Positions 27,033-36,247 are shown, counted from the stretch's first letter. The stretch is DNA of 64,000 nt from Dietzia alimentaria 72 (GCF_000226215.1 NZ_AGFF01000020.1:90006-154005), one strand, 5' to 3'. The notes: generated by a model from the sequence alone, not told the origin. Made by a program: numbers and translations.

Positions 27033-27053
27033 CCGGGCCCTCATCGGGCCCGG
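27033..27053 (+). terminator. Terminator after thioredoxin
   Basis: An eight-base perfect stem, CCGGGCCC and GGGCCCGG, with a five-base loop follows the stop by 12 bp. No T tract. Confidence 0.5.
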
Positions 27054-27089
27054 CCACAGCCACGTTCGTCCCGGCCCCCCGGCCGAAAA

Positions 27090-27103
27090 TGAAACACGTT
27101 CTA
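27090..27103. promoter_or_regulatory. KstR-like palindrome, distal site of the alcohol dehydrogenase promoter
   Basis: TGAAACACGTTCTA is an exact match to TNNAACNNGTTNNA, the KstR (TetR) consensus known from mycobacteria and rhodococci. It is 105 bp before the dehydrogenase start, and it is in inverted orientation to the proximal copy. Confidence 0.6.
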
Positions 27104-27142
27104 TGAAATACGACACTCGGTGCCACAAGCGGCTATCGTGAT

Positions 27143-27156
27143 GAGAACACGTTTCA
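27143..27156. promoter_or_regulatory. KstR-like palindrome, proximal site of the alcohol dehydrogenase promoter
   Basis: GAGAACACGTTTCA lies 39 bp before the start codon and shares ATGAGAACACGTT with the site before the hydrolase gene. Two sites about 53 bp apart frame the likely promoter. Confidence 0.6.
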
Positions 27157-27194
27157 GTGCCGGGGGGTTTTCCGGCACGTCCGGAGGGAGTCGT

Positions 27195-28316
27195 ATGAAG
27201 ACCAAGGCCGCCATCGCCCGCGAACTGGGCAAGCCGTTCGAGATCGTGGAGGCTGAACTCGACGGCCCCAATTACGGCGAGGTCCTCGTCAAGTGGAAGG
27301 TCGCGGGGATGTGTCACTCCGACCTGCACATCACCAGTGGTGACCTGCCGGGTCGACTGCCGCTCGTGGGTGGGCACGAGGGTGCGGGCGTGGTTGAGGC
27401 AATCGGTGACGGTGTGACCCACGTGCAGCCCGGCGATCACGTCGTGGGTTCGTTCATCCCCGCCTGTGGCAAATGTTCGTCCTGTGCCCGCGGCATGTCC
27501 AACCTTTGCGACCAGGGCCTCAACGGCACGATCGGCGAGATGGCCGACGGCCGTTACCCGTTCACGCTCGCCGATGGTGAGACGGCTGGCGCCATGTGCA
27601 CCCTCGGCACCTTCTCGCAGTACACCGTCGCCAACATGAACTCGGTGGTCAAGATCCAGGACTGGATCCCCTTCGAGGTGGCCGCGCTGGTGGGCTGTGG
27701 CGTCACCACCGGCTGGGGCTCAGCGGTCTACTCCGCCGAGGTCAAGGCCGGAGACACCGTCGTGGTGTTCGGCGTCGGTGGCATCGGCATCAACGCCGTC
27801 CAGGGCGCCAAGCACGCCGGTGCGCGCTTCATCATCGCGATCGACATCGACGAGTCGAAGCGGGACAAGGCCATGGAGTTCGGCGCCACCCACTTCTACA
27901 CGGACGTCGACCAGGCCAAGGCCGAGCTGCCGGGTCTGACCTGGGGCGGCATGGCCGAGAAGGCCATCATCACCATCGGCGTGGCCGACGCCAAGGTCAC
28001 CGCCGACGCTGTCGACATGGTCGGCAAGCGTGGTGTCGTGGTCCTCACCTCCATGGGTGGGCTCGACAACCAGTCGATCAGCCTCACCGGTCTGTTCGTC
28101 TCGCAGTACGAGAAGGTCATCAAGGGCTCGCTGTTCGGTTCGGCCAACGCGTTCTACGACATCCCCAACCTCCTTCGCCTGTGGGATGAGAAGCATGTCA
28201 AGCTGGACGAGCTCATCACCCACCGCTTCACCCTCGACCAGGTCAACGAGGGCTACGAGATGATGGAAAAGGGCGGCAACGGCATGGTTCGCGGCATCAT
28301 CGTCCACGACGACTGA
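27195..28316 (+). CDS. NDMA-dependent (mycofactocin-dependent) zinc alcohol dehydrogenase
   Basis: A 373-residue medium-chain zinc dehydrogenase from ATG 27195 with GGAGGGAG upstream. Catalytic zinc ligands are Cys40, His61 and Glu62; structural zinc cysteines are 91, 94, 97 and 105. The cofactor loop is VFGVGGIG. The family of nicotinoprotein alcohol dehydrogenases that use the dye NDMA in vitro keeps NAD tightly bound and depends on mycofactocin in vivo; ELDGPNYGEVLVKWKVAGMCHSD-like N-termini are typical. It probably oxidises primary alcohols. The paired palindromes upstream suggest repression by a TetR regulator. Confidence 0.92.
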   Translation: MKTKAAIARELGKPFEIVEAELDGPNYGEVLVKWKVAGMCHSDLHITSGDLPGRLPLVGGHEGAGVVEAIGDGVTHVQPGDHVVGSFIPACGKCSSCARGMSNLCDQGLNGTIGEMADGRYPFTLADGETAGAMCTLGTFSQYTVANMNSVVKIQDWIPFEVAALVGCGVTTGWGSAVYSAEVKAGDTVVVFGVGGIGINAVQGAKHAGARFIIAIDIDESKRDKAMEFGATHFYTDVDQAKAELPGLTWGGMAEKAIITIGVADAKVTADAVDMVGKRGVVVLTSMGGLDNQSISLTGLFVSQYEKVIKGSLFGSANAFYDIPNLLRLWDEKHVKLDELITHRFTLDQVNEGYEMMEKGGNGMVRGIIVHDD

Positions 28317-28368
28317 CCCGGCCCGCCCGGTCCGGCTTGGGCCGCACCCTGACGGACTCGCAGGAAAA

Positions 28369-28382
28369 TACCCCCGTGGGTA
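28369..28382. promoter_or_regulatory. CsoR/CstR-type operator in the promoter of the repressor gene
   Basis: TACCC and GGGTA arms are separated by CCGT. It lies 57 bp before the repressor gene and resembles the site before thioredoxin, fitting autoregulation. Confidence 0.6.
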
Positions 28383-28411
28383 CACTTGAGGATCAGGTGG
28401 ACCCACGGGGG
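28371..28411. repeat. Inverted repeat before the CsoR/CstR-like gene
   Basis: CCCCCGTGGGT (28371-28381) and ACCCACGGGGG (28401-28411) are perfect 11-base inverted copies 19 bases apart. The first overlaps the operator; the second may be another half-site or form a leader hairpin. Confidence 0.6.
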
Positions 28412-28438
28412 TCTCGCGTATGTCACGGAGGGTGAACC

Positions 28439-28705
28439 ATGGCGGATTTGGAACCACGGCAGCAGGTGCTCAACAGGCTGCGTCGTGCGCGGGGGCAGCT
28501 CAACGCGGTGATCGACATGGTGGAGCAGGAGCGGTCATGCAAGGAGATCGTCACCCAGCTCGCGGCCGTGTCCAAGGCGCTCGATCGCGCCGGGTTCAAG
28601 ATCATCAGCGAGAACATCCAGGAGTGCGTCGCTCGCGACGGTGAGCCCGATTCCGACGGGGTCACACTGCCCGAACTCGAGAAGCTGTTCCTCTCGCTGG
28701 CCTGA
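28439..28705 (+). CDS. CsoR/FrmR/CstR-family repressor, CstR-like
   Basis: An 88-residue all-helical repressor from ATG 28439. The family fingerprint is Cys34 (RSCKEIV) and Cys63 (IQEC). The position that is His in copper-sensing CsoR is Asn59 (SENIQEC). Loss of that His, with both Cys kept, is the pattern of CstR, which senses persulfides and polysulfides, rather than copper. Family members bind G/C tracts flanked by A/T, as seen upstream. No copper exporter or rhodanese/persulfide dioxygenase gene is adjacent, so the target set must be elsewhere or include the thioredoxin gene. Confidence 0.87.
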   Translation: MADLEPRQQVLNRLRRARGQLNAVIDMVEQERSCKEIVTQLAAVSKALDRAGFKIISENIQECVARDGEPDSDGVTLPELEKLFLSLA

Positions 28706-28774
28706 CCACTGTTATTGGAGGCCCGTGTGCCGGTGGTGTCACTCGGCCCGGCACGGCGTCGCTACCCTGGGGTG

Positions 28775-29371
28775 ATGACCCCGGAGCCCAACAGCGCCCA
28801 CGATTTCCCGGATCCTCGCGAGCTCGCCCAGCGCAGGTTGGAAGCGATGGTCGGCCGCGGTGAGCTCTCTTTATCCGAGTTCTCGGCTCGGGCCGCCAAG
28901 ATTTGGGCCGCGACCTGCCCCGCCGAACTAGACGTGGCGCTGAGCGGTCTACCGGCGCAGCCGCCCGCCACCCGGCCGGGCAGCGCGATCACCGTCGACG
29001 AGGGGCAGAAGCGGGTCTCCGTCTTCGACACGCTCAAGCGCGAGGGTCGGTGGATGCTGCCCGACGACTACCGGCTCACCTCGTGGGTGGGCGAGATCTA
29101 CCTCGATGCCCGCGAGGCGGTGGTCGACCGCCCACGGACGCATCTCCAGCTCGACCTGTGGGCTGCGACCGGCAAGATCCTTCTCCCGCCGGGCGTCTCC
29201 GTGGCGATCACGGGCAACCGGGCCATGAGCGAACTCAAGATCGACGAGGGCAAGTACCAGATCAGCGGAGGGCCTCACCTGGACATCGAGATCAACGGCT
29301 TCATGGCCACGGCGAAGATCAAGATCCTGGCCGCGGGGGAGAAGATCCCCAAGACGTGGAAGTGGTTCTGA
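28775..29371 (+). CDS. DUF1707 domain protein
   Basis: A 198-residue protein from ATG 28775. A putative -10 element, TACCCT at 28763-28768, lies six bases before the start, so the message is probably leaderless. The N-terminal 50 residues (DPRELAQRRLEAMVGRGELSLSEFSARA) match DUF1707, a short helical domain common in actinobacteria, followed by a beta-rich C-terminal part like the cell-wall-active antibiotic response domain (DUF2154). No membrane segment is seen. Function unknown. Confidence 0.82.
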   Translation: MTPEPNSAHDFPDPRELAQRRLEAMVGRGELSLSEFSARAAKIWAATCPAELDVALSGLPAQPPATRPGSAITVDEGQKRVSVFDTLKREGRWMLPDDYRLTSWVGEIYLDAREAVVDRPRTHLQLDLWAATGKILLPPGVSVAITGNRAMSELKIDEGKYQISGGPHLDIEINGFMATAKIKILAAGEKIPKTWKWF

Positions 29372-29375
29372 ACCG

Positions 29376-29903
29376 TCAGCTCAGCCGGCGACGCCACACG
29401 GTGTGCCGGTGCCGCACCTCGTCGTCGTACCCCTCCACCCGGCTGCGCGGATCGGTGATCCACTCGCCGACCTCGGCCAGCACCCACGCGCCCCTGGTGC
29501 GGTTCCCCCGCAGGTCCGGCGCGAGCACGCCTCCCGGCGCGTCGGCGTCGATCTCGGTCACCAGGCACTCGTCCGCATAGTCTAAGGCCGCGGCGTAGAT
29601 CTGACCGCCGCCCATCACCACCGCGTCGGCGCCCGCCAACGCCAACGCCTCGCTCACCGAACCGGCGAGTTCAGCACCCTCCGCCGACCACGCGGCATTA
29701 CGCGTGCACACGATGTTCCGGCGCCCGGGCAGGGGTCGGAAACGCTCGGGCAGGGAATCCCACGTCGCGCGGCCCATCAGGACCGGACTGCCCAGGGTGG
29801 CCTTCTTGAAGAAAGCCAGGTCCTCAGGGATGTACCACGGCATGTCGCTGCCGTCGCCGATCACCCCACCGCGGGCCTGTGCCCACACCATGCGCACGGA
29901 CAT
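29376..29903 (-). CDS. folA: Dihydrofolate reductase
   Basis: A 175-residue enzyme from ATG 29903. It starts MSVRMVWAQARGGVIGDGSDMPW, with Glu27/Asp28 of PEDL in the active site, LMGRATWDSLP and VVMGGGQIYAAAL for NADPH binding. It reduces dihydrofolate to tetrahydrofolate, recycling the dihydrofolate made by ThyA. It lies two bases after thyA, so the two are co-translated. Confidence 0.95.
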   Translation of the reverse strand: MSVRMVWAQARGGVIGDGSDMPWYIPEDLAFFKKATLGSPVLMGRATWDSLPERFRPLPGRRNIVCTRNAAWSAEGAELAGSVSEALALAGADAVVMGGGQIYAAALDYADECLVTEIDADAPGGVLAPDLRGNRTRGAWVLAEVGEWITDPRSRVEGYDDEVRHRHTVWRRRLS

Positions 29904-29905
29904 GC

Positions 29906-30706
29906 TCAGACCGCGACCGGGGCCTTGATGCCCGGATGGTGCTCGTAGCCCACGACCTCGAAGTCCTCGAAGCGGTAGTCGAACACCGAGTCGGCCTTGT
30001 GCAGGCGGAGCTGCGGGTAGGGGAACGGGTCACGCGCGAGTTGCTTACGAACCTGTTCCACGTGGTTGTCGTAGATGTGACAGTCGCCGCCGGTCCAGAT
30101 GAACTCGCCCACCTCGAGCCCCACCTGCTGCGCCACCATGTGGGTGAGCAGGGAGTAGGACGCGATATTGAACGGCACGCCCAAAAAGAGGTCCGCGCTG
30201 CGCTGGTAGAGCTGGCAGCTCAGCTTGCCGTCGGCGACATAGAACTGGAACAGCAGGTGACACGGCGGCAGAGCCATGTCCTTCAGCTCGCTGACGTTCC
30301 ACGCGCTGACGATATTGCGGCGCGAATCGGGATCCGTGCGCAGGAGTTCCACGGCGTCGGCGATCTGGTCGATGTGCTGACCGTCGGGCGTGGGCCACGA
30401 GCGCCACTGCACTCCGTAGACCGGACCGAGCTCACCCTGGGCGTCGGCCCATTCGTCCCAGATGCTCACGCCGTTGTCCCGGAGGAACTGCACGTTGGAG
30501 TCGCCGCGCAGGAACCACAGCAGCTCGTAGGCGACCGACTTGAAGTGCACGCGCTTGGTGGTGATCAGCGGGAAACCTTGCGACAGGTCGTAGCGCAGCT
30601 GGTGGCCGAACAGGCTCCGCGTGCCCGTGCCCGTGCGGTCTGATTTGGGGGTGCCCTGCTCCAGGACGAGCCGGAGCAGATCCTCGTACGGGGTGGGAAC
30701 GGTCAT
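29906..30706 (-). CDS. thyA: Thymidylate synthase ThyA
   Basis: A 266-residue enzyme from ATG 30706, inside the stop of cysQ (ATGA). Nucleophile Cys149 lies in [13 protein letters not shown]; the folate- and dUMP-binding segments ([28 protein letters not shown]) are intact. It makes dTMP from dUMP with methylene-tetrahydrofolate. Length is normal for the family. The open frame up to 30883 runs into cysQ and is not used. Confidence 0.97.
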   Translation of the reverse strand: MTVPTPYEDLLRLVLEQGTPKSDRTGTGTRSLFGHQLRYDLSQGFPLITTKRVHFKSVAYELLWFLRGDSNVQFLRDNGVSIWDEWADAQGELGPVYGVQWRSWPTPDGQHIDQIADAVELLRTDPDSRRNIVSAWNVSELKDMALPPCHLLFQFYVADGKLSCQLYQRSADLFLGVPFNIASYSLLTHMVAQQVGLEVGEFIWTGGDCHIYDNHVEQVRKQLARDPFPYPQLRLHKADSVFDYRFEDFEVVGYEHHPGIKAPVAV

Positions 30707-31449
30707 GCAGGGGAGTCTACGTGGGCGGTTTTCGCGAGGACCCTCTCGGCGAGTTCGGGGCGGCAGACCAGAATGTCGGGCGAGTAGGTGTTCTCCTTGT
30801 TGAACCGGATCGCCGTCCCGTCGAGCCGCGAGACGTGCAGTCCGGCGGAAAGTGCCACCGCTACCGGCGCGGCCTGGTCCCACTCGTTCTGGCCGCCTGC
30901 ATGCAGGTAGACGTCGGCGTCACCGAGCAGGACCGACAGCATCTTGGCGCCGGCGGAGCCCATGGGCCGTACTTCCAGCCCCAATGCGTCAGCAACCACC
31001 TGCGCCTCTGGGGGTGGATTGTTGCGGCTGATCACCATGCAGCCTGACATCGGCCCGTCGACGTACGCGCACTGGTCCGAGCGAAAAACTCGGCCGGCGT
31101 CTGGCAGCCCCACGGATGCCAGAGCGGGCTCGCCGTCCACGACCAGCGCCACGTGGACGGACCAGTCGGGACGGCCGGTGGAGAACTCCTTGGTCCCGTC
31201 GATCACGTCGATGATCCACACGCGCGATTTGTCGAGGCGGCCCGGGTCGTCGGCGACGTTCTCGGAGAGTACGCCGTCGTCCGGGCGGTGGACGGCCAGC
31301 ACGTCGTCGGTCCAGGTCTGGGCGACTTCATTGGACACCTGTGCGAGGGATCGTCCCTGCAGCAAGCCACCCGCGCGGGTACCTCGGACGATGTCCCCGA
31401 TGCCGGTCGCGAGGTGGTAGGCCAGGTCGTGGTCGTCGAGTTCGCGCAT
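30703..31449 (-). CDS. cysQ: 3'(2'),5'-bisphosphate nucleotidase CysQ-like / inositol phosphatase family
   Basis: A 248-residue enzyme from ATG 31449; a GTG at 31455 is also possible. The Mg-dependent phosphatase motifs are Glu63 (LSEN), Asp81-x2-Asp84 (DVIDGTKEF) and the later [13 protein letters not shown]. The KEF version of the motif favours CysQ, which removes phosphoadenosine phosphate in sulfur assimilation, but some actinobacterial relatives act on inositol phosphates. Its stop overlaps thyA; the cysQ-thyA-folA order suggests one operon. Confidence 0.85.
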   Translation of the reverse strand: MRELDDHDLAYHLATGIGDIVRGTRAGGLLQGRSLAQVSNEVAQTWTDDVLAVHRPDDGVLSENVADDPGRLDKSRVWIIDVIDGTKEFSTGRPDWSVHVALVVDGEPALASVGLPDAGRVFRSDQCAYVDGPMSGCMVISRNNPPPEAQVVADALGLEVRPMGSAGAKMLSVLLGDADVYLHAGGQNEWDQAAPVAVALSAGLHVSRLDGTAIRFNKENTYSPDILVCRPELAERVLAKTAHVDSPA

Positions 31450-31515
31450 GCCCACACTCTACGGAGAGGGACTCGCGTTCCGGCGGGTGTCGTACAGGTA
31501 CGTCATCATAAGACC

Positions 31516-34500
31516 ATGTCCGCCGCACTAGACCGGTTCCACCCGGCCACCGCCTCCTGGTTCCGTGGCGCGTTCAGCACGCCCACACCCGCGCAGGAAG
31601 GTGCCTGGTCGGCCCTCGCCGGCGGATCCCACACGCTGGTCGTGGCACCCACCGGGTCGGGGAAGACCCTGTCGGCGTTCCTCGCGGCGCTCGACGGGCT
31701 GCTGCTGGGTCCAGCCGAATCAGACCCGGGGGCTGGCGCAGGGAGAACTCGCGCTTCCGGCCCGGGCACACGGGTGCTGTACATCTCTCCGCTCAAGGCG
31801 CTCGCGGTGGACGTCGAGCGGAACCTCCGGGCCCCACTCGCTGGGATCGCCAGGGAGGCCGCGGCGCTGGACGCGGAGACCGCGGAGGTGACGGTCGGGA
31901 TCCGCACCGGCGACACCCCGCCGGACGAGCGCCGTCGCCAGCGGGCGAAACCGCCGCATGTCTTGGTCACCACTCCTGAGTCGCTGTTCCTCCTCCTCAC
32001 CTCAGCCGCTCGGGAGACCCTGACGGGTGTGGACACGGTCATCATCGACGAGATCCACGCGGTCGCGGGCAGTAAGCGCGGCGCCCACCTCGCGCTGAGT
32101 CTCGAGCGACTGGACGATCTGCTCCCCAACCCCGCACAGCGGGTGGGCTTGTCGGCCACGGTCAGGCCGCACTCGGAGGTGGCCCGCTTCTTGGCGGGAG
32201 AGCGCCCGGTCACCGTGGTTGCGCCGCGCTCCGACAAGACCTTCGAGCTGTCCGTCCGCGTGCCGGTGGAGGACATGACAGACCTGACCTCGGCGGCACC
32301 GGACGTGACCACACCACCTGGAGCGCCGGGCCAGGGTTCGATCTGGCCGCACGTCGAGCGGCAGGTGGTCGACCTGGTCACAGCGCACCGCTCGACGATC
32401 GTGTTCGTCAACTCCCGCAGACTCGCCGAGCGGCTCACGGCCCGTCTCAACGAGATCTACGCGGAAGACACCGACCCCGGGTCACTGCCGGCGCCACCGG
32501 CCCGGCCGCCGGCACAGTTGATGGTCCCGTCCGAGGTTTCGCGGGGCGCGCCACCGGAGCTGGCGATGGCGCACCACGGGTCGGTTTCCAAGGAACGCCG
32601 CGCGATGATCGAGGACGCCCTCAAGTCCGGTCGACTTCGGGCGGTCGTGGCCACGTCGTCGCTGGAGCTGGGGATCGACATGGGGGCGGTGGACCTGGTG
32701 GTGCAGGTCGAATCGCCCCCCTCGGTGGCGTCGGGGCTGCAGCGCGTCGGACGTGCCGGTCACCAGGTCGGTGAGGTCTCCCGTGCGGTGGTATTCCCCA
32801 AGCATCGCGCGGATCTGGTACACAGCGCGGTGACCGTCGAGCGGATGCTCGCCGGCTCGATCGAGGAACTCTCGGTGGTCGCCAATCCACTCGACGTTCT
32901 CGCGCAACAGACAGTCGCGGCGTGCGCGCTGGACCCCCTCGGCGTGGAGGAGTGGTTCTCGGCCGTCCGGCGTACCGCTCCCTACGCGGGTCTGCCGCGA
33001 TCGGCTTTCGAGGCCACTCTCGACATGCTCGCCGGCAAGTATCCGTCCGCGGACTTCGCCGAGCTGCGGCCGCGGTTGGTATGGGACCGCGACGCGGGCA
33101 CTCTCACCGGCCGCCCGGGTTCCCAACGGCTGGCCGTCACCTCAGGTGGCACCATCCCCGACCGCGGCCTGTTCGGCGTGTTCATGGTGGGGGAGAAGGC
33201 CACCCGCGTCGGTGAGTTGGACGAGGAGATGGTCTACGAGTCGCGTGTGGGTGACGTGTTCGCGCTCGGCGCCTCAAGTTGGCGTGTCGAGGAGATCACC
33301 CATGATCGCGTCCTGGTCAGCCCCGCTCCCGGGGGTACGGGGCGCCTGCCGTTCTGGCTCGGTGACGACCAGGGCCGGCCGGCCGAGCTCGGTCGCGCGT
33401 TGGGCGGCTTTCTTCGCGAGGTGGCCGGTGGTGCTGACGCGGAGGTTGCGGCCCGGTTGGACAGTGCTGGGCTCGACGCCAACGCCGCGACGAATCTACG
33501 ACGCTTCCTCGCGGAGCAGCGCGAAGCGACCGGCCACGTCCCCAGTGACACCACCCTCGTGGTGGAGCGTTTCCGGGACGAGGTCGGGGACTGGCGGGTT
33601 GTGCTCCACTCGCCGTTCGGCGCGCGGGTGCACTGGCCGTGGGCGGAGGCGGTGCGTGCTCGTCTGGCCGCCGCGCACGGGTTCGATGCGGTGCCGGTGG
33701 TATCGGACGACGGCATCATCCTCCGGGTCCCGGACATGGGCGACGACGGCGAGTCCGGCTCGCGACCAGGAGCGGAGACGTTCGCCATCGGTGCCGAGGA
33801 GGCGGTGGATCTGGTCACCCGGCATGTGGGCGGTTCCGCACTGTTCGCCTCCCGCTTCCGTGAATGTTCGGCGCGCGCCCTGCTGTTTCCGCGGCTCGAT
33901 CCGGGACGGCGGGCGCCGTTGTGGCAGCAGCGCCAGAAGTCGGCACAGTTGCTCGACGTCGCGCGGAAGTACCCGGATTTCCCCATGATCCTCGAGGCCG
34001 TGCGCGAGTGCCTGCAGGACGTCTACGACGTCCCCGCCCTCGAACGGTTGCTGAACGAGATCGAATCGCGGACGGTGCGGATCGTCGAGGTGGATACGCC
34101 CAGCGCGTCACCATTCGCGCAGTCGCTGTTGTTCGACTACGTCGGCGCGTTCCTCTACGAGGGTGACTCACCGCTCGCGGAGAAGCGCGCCGCCGCCCTC
34201 GCGATTGACCCGGCGCTGCTCGGTCAGCTTCTCGGCCGCGTCGAGTTGCGCGAGTTGCTCGACGTCGAGGTACTGGACTCGATCGAGCGGCGGCTACAGC
34301 TCCTCGAACCCGACCGCGCGGCCCGAGACGCCGAGGCGCTCGTGGACCTCTTGCGACTCCTCGGTCCACTCACCGTGGCCGAGGTCGCTGAGCGTTCCGT
34401 CGATCCCGACGCGGTGCCCGAGTGGCTCGCCTCGTTGGCCGCGGCGTGGCGAGTCGTCACCGTTGAACACGCCGGCCGGACGTGGTGGGCAGGCGTCGAG

Positions 34501-36243
34501 GACGTGGCCCGGCTGCGGGACGGTCTCGGAGTGCCACCACCTCCCGGAGTGCCGTCCGCCTTCCTCGGCGACGTCGACGACCCGCTCGGAGAACTCATCC
34601 GACGCTACGGACGGACGCACGGACCGTTCACCGTCGACGCGGTCGCTGAACGGTTCGGACTCGGGGTGGCCGTCGCTCGCGGCGTGCTCGACCGGCTCAC
34701 CTCCTCCGGAGTGCTGCTCGCCGGCGAATTCCGCCCGGGCGCAACCGGACCGGAGTGGTGCGATGCCGAGGTGCTGCGTCACATCCGCCGCCGTTCGCTC
34801 GCCGCGTTGCGCTCCCAGATCGAGCCGGTCTCGCACTCGGCGCTGGGGCGCTTTCTCCCGGGTTGGCAGAGCCTCGGCTCCAGCTCCAGCTCCGGCGCCG
34901 AGTCCGGCGTTGACGGAGTGCTCGCCGTGATCGAGCAGCTCGATGGAGTCGCCCTGCCCGCGTCCGCGCTCGAGCCACTGATCCTGGCGCCGCGTGTGGG
35001 GGACTACTCCCCGGCGATGCTCGACGAACTCCTGTCCGGAGGAGAAGTCATCTGGAGCGGTCGCGGTCGCGCCGGATCACGTGACGGCTGGGTCTCCCTG
35101 CATCCGGCGGATTCGGCTGGCGCGACTCTGCCTCTGGATAGACCGGCTCCGGAAGGGCCCGTGCACGTCGCCGTCGTCGATTCCCTGCGCGGCGGTGCGC
35201 TGTTCTTCCGCGACATCGTGGCCAGGGTAAAGGAGGCTGCAGCTCCTGCCGGATCTGTTTCCACAGACACCGTGCCCGCGACGCCCGCGCCCACCGTTAC
35301 CGAGGCCGTGGTCCGCGATGCGCTGTGGGACCTGGTGTGGGACGGAGTGGTCACCAATGACACCCTCGCCCCGCTGCGCGCTGTACTTGCCGGCGGGGGC
35401 TCCTCGGGGGCGGGAACCGCACACCGCTCACCCCGGTCCTCGGCTCGGCCCCGTCGCGCTCGTCTGGGCAGGACGACCATGGCCCAGCTGAACGGTGCGG
35501 TGGCGGCTGGGATGAGAACGCCCCCTGTGCTCGCCGGCCGGTGGTCGCTCGTTCCCGAGCCTGTCACCGACGCGACCCTTCGCGCCCACGCCTGGGCGGA
35601 AACTCTGTTGATGCGCCATGGGGTCGTCACCCGGGGGACGGTGGAGTCGGAGGAGATTCCCGGCGGGTTTGCCGCTGTGTACAAAGTTCTCGCGCAGATG
35701 GAGGATTCAGGACGCTGTCGGCGCGGGTATTTCGTTGACGGTCTCGGCGCCGCCCAGTTCGCCGCCGGCAACACCATCGACCGGATGCGCACGTTTGACG
35801 ACACTGCGGACGACGCTCACTGGCCGTCCGGGGCGGACGAGCCTGTAGTCCGCGTTCTCGCCGCAACCGACCCCGCAAACCCCTACGGCGCGGCCCTTCC
35901 CTGGCCTGCCTCCAGCACGCGTGACGACGGCGACGACGCAGGAGCCGGAAACGGGCCCGGGCATCGGCCCGGGCGGAAGGCGGGAGCTCTGGTGGTGCTG
36001 GTAGACGGTCTGTGCGTTCTGTTCGTCGAACGCGGCGGGCGGACCATCCTCATCTTTGACGACCGGGACGAGGCCGTCCCACTCGCTGCCGCCGCACTCG
36101 CCGAGAAGGTGACATCGGGCGCAGTAGGCACGCTCACTATCACCACCATCGGTGGCGAACCCGTGCACACGACCCGCCACGCTGCGTCGTTCGAGTCCGC
36201 GGGGTTCGGTATCACCCCCAAAGGTTTACGCCTCCGCAGATGA
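31516..36243 (+). CDS. lhr: Lhr-type ATP-dependent DNA helicase
   Basis: A 1575-residue superfamily 2 helicase from ATG 31516; the open frame back to 31153 overlaps cysQ and is rejected. Walker A is APTGSGKT (44-51), the DEAH-type box DEIH (178-181), motif III LSATVRP and motif VI QRVGRAGHQ. The long C-terminal half contains the winged-helix and Lhr-CTD segments (WLASLAAAWRVV, FTVDAVAERFGL, and VLAGRWSLVPE). Full-length actinobacterial Lhr is about 1500 residues, so this one is complete. Lhr is a 3'-5' helicase of DNA repair. Two Ser-, Gly- or Ala-rich inserts occur near residues 1120 and 1300. Confidence 0.94.
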   Translation: MSAALDRFHPATASWFRGAFSTPTPAQEGAWSALAGGSHTLVVAPTGSGKTLSAFLAALDGLLLGPAESDPGAGAGRTRASGPGTRVLYISPLKALAVDVERNLRAPLAGIAREAAALDAETAEVTVGIRTGDTPPDERRRQRAKPPHVLVTTPESLFLLLTSAARETLTGVDTVIIDEIHAVAGSKRGAHLALSLERLDDLLPNPAQRVGLSATVRPHSEVARFLAGERPVTVVAPRSDKTFELSVRVPVEDMTDLTSAAPDVTTPPGAPGQGSIWPHVERQVVDLVTAHRSTIVFVNSRRLAERLTARLNEIYAEDTDPGSLPAPPARPPAQLMVPSEVSRGAPPELAMAHHGSVSKERRAMIEDALKSGRLRAVVATSSLELGIDMGAVDLVVQVESPPSVASGLQRVGRAGHQVGEVSRAVVFPKHRADLVHSAVTVERMLAGSIEELSVVANPLDVLAQQTVAACALDPLGVEEWFSAVRRTAPYAGLPRSAFEATLDMLAGKYPSADFAELRPRLVWDRDAGTLTGRPGSQRLAVTSGGTIPDRGLFGVFMVGEKATRVGELDEEMVYESRVGDVFALGASSWRVEEITHDRVLVSPAPGGTGRLPFWLGDDQGRPAELGRALGGFLREVAGGADAEVAARLDSAGLDANAATNLRRFLAEQREATGHVPSDTTLVVERFRDEVGDWRVVLHSPFGARVHWPWAEAVRARLAAAHGFDAVPVVSDDGIILRVPDMGDDGESGSRPGAETFAIGAEEAVDLVTRHVGGSALFASRFRECSARALLFPRLDPGRRAPLWQQRQKSAQLLDVARKYPDFPMILEAVRECLQDVYDVPALERLLNEIESRTVRIVEVDTPSASPFAQSLLFDYVGAFLYEGDSPLAEKRAAALAIDPALLGQLLGRVELRELLDVEVLDSIERRLQLLEPDRAARDAEALVDLLRLLGPLTVAEVAERSVDPDAVPEWLASLAAAWRVVTVEHAGRTWWAGVEDVARLRDGLGVPPPPGVPSAFLGDVDDPLGELIRRYGRTHGPFTVDAVAERFGLGVAVARGVLDRLTSSGVLLAGEFRPGATGPEWCDAEVLRHIRRRSLAALRSQIEPVSHSALGRFLPGWQSLGSSSSSGAESGVDGVLAVIEQLDGVALPASALEPLILAPRVGDYSPAMLDELLSGGEVIWSGRGRAGSRDGWVSLHPADSAGATLPLDRPAPEGPVHVAVVDSLRGGALFFRDIVARVKEAAAPAGSVSTDTVPATPAPTVTEAVVRDALWDLVWDGVVTNDTLAPLRAVLAGGGSSGAGTAHRSPRSSARPRRARLGRTTMAQLNGAVAAGMRTPPVLAGRWSLVPEPVTDATLRAHAWAETLLMRHGVVTRGTVESEEIPGGFAAVYKVLAQMEDSGRCRRGYFVDGLGAAQFAAGNTIDRMRTFDDTADDAHWPSGADEPVVRVLAATDPANPYGAALPWPASSTRDDGDDAGAGNGPGHRPGRKAGALVVLVDGLCVLFVERGGRTILIFDDRDEAVPLAAAALAEKVTSGAVGTLTITTIGGEPVHTTRHAASFESAGFGITPKGLRLRR

Positions 36244-36247
36244 TTTG

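Noticed and set aside
31153..31515. N-terminal extension of Lhr
   Set aside because: It is antisense to cysQ and shows no helicase sequence; ATG 31516 gives the usual Lhr start.
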